From: Jatrophihabitans_A lederbergiae
GTDB lineage: Bacteria; Actinomycetota; Actinomycetes; Mycobacteriales; Jatrophihabitantaceae
Reading direction: 5' to 3'
Assembly: GCF_031845305.1 (NCBI RefSeq)
Contig: NZ_JAVREH010000009.1
Coordinates: forward strand, 1 to 64,000
Length of the DNA: 64,000 bases
The position numbers and the translations under genes are program-made. Position 1 is the stretch's first letter. Every line of letters starts with the position of its first letter. Below are positions 59,873 through 64,000 of the stretch, in pieces. Below the pieces are notes generated by a model that was given only the letters and a program-made list of their open reading frames with translations, was not told where the DNA came from and made no database searches.

Positions 59873-60498
59873 CCGCTCCGTTCATCCTGCGGGCCGCCGG
59901 GCCCACCGCGCTGCTCGTCGAGTTCGAGAACGCCCAACGGATGCGCAACTACTACCGGGAGGCCGAGCGCAGGCAGGCCGACGGCAGCCTGGCGGCGACC
60001 ATCGAGATCGTTCCGGCCGCGACCACCATCCTGTTCGACGTGGTGGCGGACCCCGCCGCGCTGGCCCGCGAGCTGCGGGGCTGGCACCCGGTGGCGGGCG
60101 CGACCACCCGCAGCCGGCTGGTCGACGTGCCGGCGAGCTATGACGGCCCGGACCTGCCGGTGGTGGCCGAGCTCTGGGGCGTGAGCACCGACGAGGTGGT
60201 ACGGGTCCACACCGGCCTGGAACACGAGGTCGCCTTCATCGGCTTCGCCCCGGGATTCGCCTATATAGCGGGGCTGCCCGAACGGTTGCGCGTGCCCCGC
60301 CGCGCCACTCCCCGTACCGCCGTCCCGGCGGGCTCGGTCGCGCTGGCCGACGAGTTCACCGGCATCTACCCACGTGACACGCCGGGCGGCTGGCAGCTGA
60401 TCGGACGGACCGAGATTCCGCTGTGGGATCCAGGGGATCCAGCTGCCGGGTACCTCGCTCCCGGAGACCGGGTGCGGTTCCGCGCGGTGCACCGGTGA
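59869..60498 (+). CDS. pxpB: 5-oxoprolinase subunit B (KipI family)
   Basis: The protein is about 209 aa. It has LRAAGPTALLVEFEN and the KipI/PxpB core VRVHTGLEHEVAFIGFAPGFAYIAGLPERLRVPRRATPRTAVPAGSVALADEFTGIYPRDTPGGWQLIGRT. It joins PxpC in the ATP-dependent 5-oxoprolinase. Start overlaps the GntR stop (ATGA) and its stop overlaps pxpC (GTGA). Confidence 0.95.
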   Translation: MTAPFILRAAGPTALLVEFENAQRMRNYYREAERRQADGSLAATIEIVPAATTILFDVVADPAALARELRGWHPVAGATTRSRLVDVPASYDGPDLPVVAELWGVSTDEVVRVHTGLEHEVAFIGFAPGFAYIAGLPERLRVPRRATPRTAVPAGSVALADEFTGIYPRDTPGGWQLIGRTEIPLWDPGDPAAGYLAPGDRVRFRAVHR

Positions 60499-61367
60499 GC
60501 GGGTACCTGGAGGTGCTCCGCGCGGGCGCGCTGACCACGGTGCAGGATGCCGGCCGGCCCGGCTTCGCACGGCTGGCCGTCCCCCGCAGCGGGGCGGCCG
60601 ACCTGCCTGCCCTGCTGCTGGCCAACCGGCTCGTCGGCAATCCCGAGGACGCCGCGGCGCTGGAGACCACGATGACCGGGGTGAGCGTCCGGGCCAGCCG
60701 GGCCTGCCACGTCGCCGTCACGGGGGCCGAGGCCGAGGTCCGGCGGGACGGCCGGCCGACCGACTGGGGAATTCCACTGTTGCTGCCTGCCGGAACGGTC
60801 CTCGATGTAGGTGCGGCGCGCCGTGGAGTGCGCAGTTACCTCGCGGTGTCCGGTGGCATCGCCGTCGAGCCGGTGCTGGGCAGCCGGGCGACCGACCTGC
60901 TGTCCGGGCTGGGTCCGGCCGTCGTCGCCGCGGGCACCGAACTGCCGCTGGGACAGGGAGGTTCCGAGCCGGCTCGGATCGACTTTGCCCCGTACCGGGC
61001 AGCAGAGCCGGTGCTGCGGGTGGACTGCTACCTGGGTCCACGGGATGACCGGCTGACGTCGGCCGCCCTGTCGGTGCTCGGTTCGGCAACCTGGACCGTG
61101 TCGGCCCGGAGCAACCGGATCGGCTTGCGGCTGGAGGGGCCGGAGCTGGAGCGGCGGATGACCGCCGAGCTTCCCAGTGAGGGCATCGTGCTCGGGTCGG
61201 TCCAGCTTCCGGCCGACGGTCAGCCGGTGCTCTTCCTTGCCGATCATCCCGTCACGGGCGGGTACCCGGTGATCGGGGTGGTTCCCCAGGCGGACGTCTG
61301 GCGCTGCGGGCAGGCGGCGCCAGGCACCGCGATCCGTTTCCGGTTGAAACGCTTGCCCCTTCTCTGA
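60495..61367 (+). CDS. pxpC: 5-oxoprolinase subunit C (KipA family)
   Basis: The protein is about 290 aa, starting at GTG 60495. It has LEVLRAGALTTVQDAGRPGFARLAVPRSGAADLPALLLANRLVGN, the KipA/PxpC hallmark, then SYLAVSGGIAVEPVLGSRATDL, SNRIGLRLEGP and FLADHPVTGGYPVIGVVPQADVWR. With PxpA and PxpB it completes a full 5-oxoprolinase within the window. It is convergent with the second GntR gene, only 15 nt apart. Confidence 0.95.
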   Translation: MSGYLEVLRAGALTTVQDAGRPGFARLAVPRSGAADLPALLLANRLVGNPEDAAALETTMTGVSVRASRACHVAVTGAEAEVRRDGRPTDWGIPLLLPAGTVLDVGAARRGVRSYLAVSGGIAVEPVLGSRATDLLSGLGPAVVAAGTELPLGQGGSEPARIDFAPYRAAEPVLRVDCYLGPRDDRLTSAALSVLGSATWTVSARSNRIGLRLEGPELERRMTAELPSEGIVLGSVQLPADGQPVLFLADHPVTGGYPVIGVVPQADVWRCGQAAPGTAIRFRLKRLPLL

Positions 61368-61382
61368 CGGAAGCGGCCCCTC

Positions 61383-62039
61383 TCAGAACGAGGCGTGCAG
61401 GAGCTGACGTGAGGCGGCGAGGTGCGCGCGCATCGCCCGCTCCGCCTGTTCCGGATCGTGCGCCGTCAGCGCGACGAGCAGCTCGTCGTGCGGCAGCATC
61501 GTGGCGTGCTGGGCAGGGCGCGAGGCCCAGTACAGCCGCCAGAAGCGCAGGTTGTGCGCGAGCAGCCGGTCGGCGGCGTCCTGCAGCAGCGAGTTGCGTA
61601 CCAGGTGCACCAGCATGGCGTGGATCGCGTGGTCGTCGCGCAGGAAGGCCTCGCGATCGGTTCCCGCACGGGCCCGGTCCGCGGCCCTGACCAGGGCCCG
61701 CAGCGTGGACAGCTCGTCCTTGGTGGCGCGACCGGCCACGATGTGCACCACCCCGCACTCGATCGCCTCCCGCGCCTCGAACATGTCGACCACATCGTCG
61801 AGTCCCACCGCTGACACGACGGTTCCCCGGCGTGGTAGCACCGTCACGAACCGGTCGACGGCCAGCCGGGCGATCGCCTCGCGCACCGGCATCCTGCCGA
61901 GTCCGAGTTCGTCGACCATCGCCAGCTCGTTCACCATCGCGCCGGGTGGCAGGCGCAGGTCGAGGATCCGCGCCCGCAACTCGGCATAGGCGAGGTCGCT
62001 CGCGCGCCGCGGTCCCGCCGCGAGAGAGGGGCTCACCAT
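61383..62039 (-). CDS. GntR-family regulator, FCD subfamily (second)
   Basis: This 218-aa protein has an HTH (AYAELRARILDLRLPPGAMVNELAMVDELGLGRMPVREAIARLAVDRFVTVLPRRGTVV) and an FCD domain (FEAREAIECGVVHIVAGRA; DDHAIHAMLVHLVRNSLLQD). It is the last gene of the glutamine synthetase-amidohydrolase operon and likely regulates that operon. It is distinct from the first GntR protein in length and sequence. Confidence 0.9.
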   Translation of the reverse strand: MVSPSLAAGPRRASDLAYAELRARILDLRLPPGAMVNELAMVDELGLGRMPVREAIARLAVDRFVTVLPRRGTVVSAVGLDDVVDMFEAREAIECGVVHIVAGRATKDELSTLRALVRAADRARAGTDREAFLRDDHAIHAMLVHLVRNSLLQDAADRLLAHNLRFWRLYWASRPAQHATMLPHDELLVALTAHDPEQAERAMRAHLAASRQLLHASF

Positions 62040-62064
62040 CAGGCACCCCAGCCACTCGACGAGA

Positions 62065-63234
62065 TCACGACGGCGTCCGGTGGCACGCGATAGCGAAGCC
62101 GTAGAGCCGGTGGGCGGTACCGTTCAGGATTCGCTCGCCGGCGTCGCGGGCCTCGTCCGGTTCGAGGTCGTCGTGCTCGACCAGTTCGGAGAGCACCGTG
62201 CCGAGGGCGCGCCGGCCGTCCCGGGCACCGATCCAGTGCAGCTCGGGAACCCGCGCGCCGTCGGAGCTGTACATCAGCTTGCCGAACGGAGCGATGGCCA
62301 GCGCTGCCCGGGTCATCGTGGTCAGCTCCGTCACGGACAGGAACGGAATGGCGTACGACAGGTCGAGATAGACGTTGCCATAGACCGAGGCCAGGTAGGC
62401 ACCCTCGCGGAAGTACGGCCAGCAGCCGTGCAGCAGGACGATATCCATCGAACGGTACGCCCGGTTCTCGAACACCGCCCGCAGCTCCAGCGGTGCGGCC
62501 CGGCGCAGATCGGCGTCGGGATCGCCGTACCCGACGTGGAACTGGACGGGCAGGCGCTGCTCGGCGGCGGCCTCGAACGCGACGTGCAGCAGGGTGTCCA
62601 GCAACGGCTTGTGGCCCAGCCGCACCGAACCGGACGCGGCGACCTCGTTCCGGGCACGCGCGAAGGACGCTCGCGCCTCGTCGTCCGGCCAGCGCCGGAT
62701 GTCGAGACCGGTACGGTAGGCGGCGATGGTCTTGAATCCTGCGAAGCCCGCGGCCCGCACGTCTGCCAGCTCGTGACGCAGCGCCTCGACCAGGTCGTCG
62801 TAGCGGGCATGCTCGGCGACGAGATCCTGAAACGTCAACTCCAGCCGTTGCAGCGCGACGTGGCCGGCTCCGCTGGCCGCTGTGAACGCCTCGTGGCTCA
62901 GGGCCGATTCCGGCGCGGGATAACCGGTGTCGATGACCACGCCGCCGATCTTTGCGTCGGAGAAGAGCGCCGAGACAAGCTGTTCCGGACTCAACCTCGC
63001 CCGGGCCGCAAGCACCTCCGCCTCGGTGCGATGAACCCCGTGGAAGTCCGCCATCGCGCGGATCAGCCTGCGGTAGAAGGCAGTGTCGGCCGAGTGCGTC
63101 GTGCGCATCAGCTCGTCCGGTGACTCGGTGAACAGCTGCCGCCACTGCGCCGGGTCAGGGTAGTCAGCGGCCTGGATGGCGTGACAGTGGTTGTCGATAA
63201 CGGGAATGTCGCCGAGGTCGAGAAGAACAGTCAT
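62065..63234 (-). CDS. Amidohydrolase family 2 protein (FluG N-domain-like)
   Basis: The protein is about 389 aa, starting at ATG 63234. The metal-site HxH lies in IPVIDNHCHAIQA near residue 17. Later motifs are GFAGFKTIAAYRTG, LPVQFHVGYGDPDADL, DIVLLHGCWPYFREGAYLASVYGNVYLDLS and KLMYSSDGARVPELHWIGA (final Asp). The fungal FluG protein fuses such a domain to a glutamine-synthetase domain; here the synthetase is the preceding gene, 4 nt away. Likely action is on an amide or gamma-glutamyl product. The substrate is unknown. Confidence 0.85.
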   Translation of the reverse strand: MTVLLDLGDIPVIDNHCHAIQAADYPDPAQWRQLFTESPDELMRTTHSADTAFYRRLIRAMADFHGVHRTEAEVLAARARLSPEQLVSALFSDAKIGGVVIDTGYPAPESALSHEAFTAASGAGHVALQRLELTFQDLVAEHARYDDLVEALRHELADVRAAGFAGFKTIAAYRTGLDIRRWPDDEARASFARARNEVAASGSVRLGHKPLLDTLLHVAFEAAAEQRLPVQFHVGYGDPDADLRRAAPLELRAVFENRAYRSMDIVLLHGCWPYFREGAYLASVYGNVYLDLSYAIPFLSVTELTTMTRAALAIAPFGKLMYSSDGARVPELHWIGARDGRRALGTVLSELVEHDDLEPDEARDAGERILNGTAHRLYGFAIACHRTPS

Positions 63235-63238
63235 GGCG

Positions 63239-64000
63239 TCAGAACCGGTAGAAGTGGTTGCGGATCTCGAACTCGTCACTCTCGGCCGAGAACGCCTGCT
63301 CCTCGGAACGGCGCACGGCGAGGTAGCAACGCGAGAGCAGATCACCCATGCTGTCCAGCAGGAACTCGTCACCCTGCAGCTCGTTCAGCGCCGCGGCCAT
63401 GGTCGAGGGCAGCGGGCGGACTTTGCCGCGTTCGAGCTCCTCGGGTGACATCCGGGCGGGGTCGCGTTCGCTCGGCTCCCCCGGTTCGAGTTCCCGCTCG
63501 ATGCCGTCCAGGCCGCACGCGATCAGGGCACCGAGGGACAGGTACGGGTTCGCGCTGCCGTCCGAGGCCTTGAACTCGATGTTGTAGCTCTGCTCCTCGC
63601 GCTGGTAGAACGGCGAGACCACCCGCAGCGCTGCCTCCTTGTTGTCGAAACCCCACGCGGTGGTCGTCGACGCCCAGGCGCTGGGCTTGAGCCGGCGGTA
63701 GGAGTTGTAGCTCGGAACGGTCAGGGCGCTCAACGCGGGCAGGTGCTCCGCAACGCCGGCGATGAAATGCCGCCCCAGCGTGGACAGGCCCCGGTCCGCC
63801 GACTTGTCGTAGAGCAGGCTGCGCTTGCCCTGGACGTCCCACAGGCTCAGGTGGACGTGCGCGCCGCTGCCGATCTCGTCCGGATACGGCTTGGGCGCGA
63901 ACGAGGCGAGCAGCCCGTGCCGCAGTGCGACACCGCGGATCGTGTCGCGGAACTTCAGCTGGTTGTCGGCGGCACCGAGGGCGTCGGTGTGCTTGACGGA
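63239..64000 (-). CDS. Glutamine synthetase-like protein (GS/gamma-glutamylamide synthetase), C-terminal part
   Basis: The frame is open from the window edge to TGA at 63239-63241, giving the last 253 residues. Visible are KHTDALGAADNQLKFRDTIRGVA, GSGAHVHLSLWD (ATP/metal-site GxGxHxH), VPSYNSYRRLKPSAWASTTTAWGFDNKEAALRVV and the C-terminal EFEIRNHFYRF. The SYRRL..W...WG.DN form is that of FluG-like and GlnA3/GlnA4-type synthetases that join glutamate to amines other than ammonia, rather than housekeeping GlnA (no Tyr adenylylation motif seen). The N-terminus lies outside the window. Confidence 0.88.
   Translation of the reverse strand, partial: SVKHTDALGAADNQLKFRDTIRGVALRHGLLASFAPKPYPDEIGSGAHVHLSLWDVQGKRSLLYDKSADRGLSTLGRHFIAGVAEHLPALSALTVPSYNSYRRLKPSAWASTTTAWGFDNKEAALRVVSPFYQREEQSYNIEFKASDGSANPYLSLGALIACGLDGIERELEPGEPSERDPARMSPEELERGKVRPLPSTMAAALNELQGDEFLLDSMGDLLSRCYLAVRRSEEQAFSAESDEFEIRNHFYRF

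Noticed and set aside
1..64000. CRISPR arrays, tRNA or rRNA genes, prophage
   Set aside because: No regularly spaced repeats, cloverleaf-like segments, rRNA stretches or phage structural genes were noticed by eye. A scanner was not available, so small RNAs could be missed.

Overview
The window is high-GC DNA with actinobacterial traits: GTG starts, tightly overlapping operons, a GAF-ANTAR protein, a BlaI/M56 pair, a SARP/AfsR-type regulator, a DrrAB exporter, a GH12-CBM2 cellulase and an IdeR/DtxR-like box. It looks like the chromosome of a free-living, probably soil or plant-associated actinobacterium. The order cannot be fixed from the sequence. No rRNA, tRNA, CRISPR array, phage module or origin was seen.

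Layout. (1) 1-5.0 kb: an IS256 transposase remnant, a GAF-ANTAR protein, a small membrane protein, a PAP2 phosphatase divergent from a BlaI-M56 pair across two operator-like dyads, and a ZIP metal transporter behind an IdeR-like palindrome. (2) 5.2-15.7 kb: two FrcBCA-like sugar ABC systems. The first, on the minus strand, carries a ketose 3-epimerase-like protein and a FrcK-like kinase and is divergent from a ROK regulator. The second, on the plus strand, ends in a UspA protein and is divergent from a LacI regulator across a 20-bp palindrome. (3) 15.8-20.6 kb: a decayed stretch with a frameshifted glycogen-debranching-type enzyme, a GT4 fragment, one intact-looking glycosyltransferase, a VOC protein and the tail of a lost acyl-CoA carboxylase subunit. 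(4) 20.6-32.95 kb: one long polycistron for a discrete type II fatty-acid/polyketide system. It has an ACP, two intact ketosynthases each followed by a short synthase-like partner without the catalytic Cys, a ketoreductase, two different hot-dog proteins resembling a split dehydratase, a malonyltransferase, two hydrolase/thioesterase candidates, a DsbA/HCCA-isomerase-like protein, an MFS exporter, an NtaA-type flavin monooxygenase and a DUF2867 protein. A LuxR-type regulator follows; its start codon sits inside a perfect 29-nt inverted repeat just after a 46-codon leader ORF. This cluster is the best candidate for an undescribed system.

(5) 34.5-49.6 kb: miscellaneous genes, namely a decayed copy of the small membrane protein, GH12 cellulase, S9 peptidase, peptide deformylase, EamA transporter, a small Cys protein with a UspA remnant, GNAT, PAS-GAF-GGDEF cyclase, GT2, a MurB pseudogene, DrrAB and a large SARP-NB-ARC regulator. 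(6) 49.7-61.4 kb: a coherent pyroglutamate regulon with a peptide ABC importer, DUF2891, polysaccharide deacetylase, pyroglutamyl peptidase and 5-oxoprolinase PxpABC. It includes a GntR/FCD regulator, and matching FadR-like sites lie in front of both main transcription units. (7) 61.4-64 kb: glutamine synthetase (cut by the window edge), an amidohydrolase and a second GntR/FCD regulator, an arrangement like a split FluG.

The recurring theme is small-molecule uptake (two sugar systems, one peptide system) with local regulators, interrupted by several gene remnants (IS256, GDE, GT4, AccD-like, DoxX-size membrane protein, UspA, MurB).
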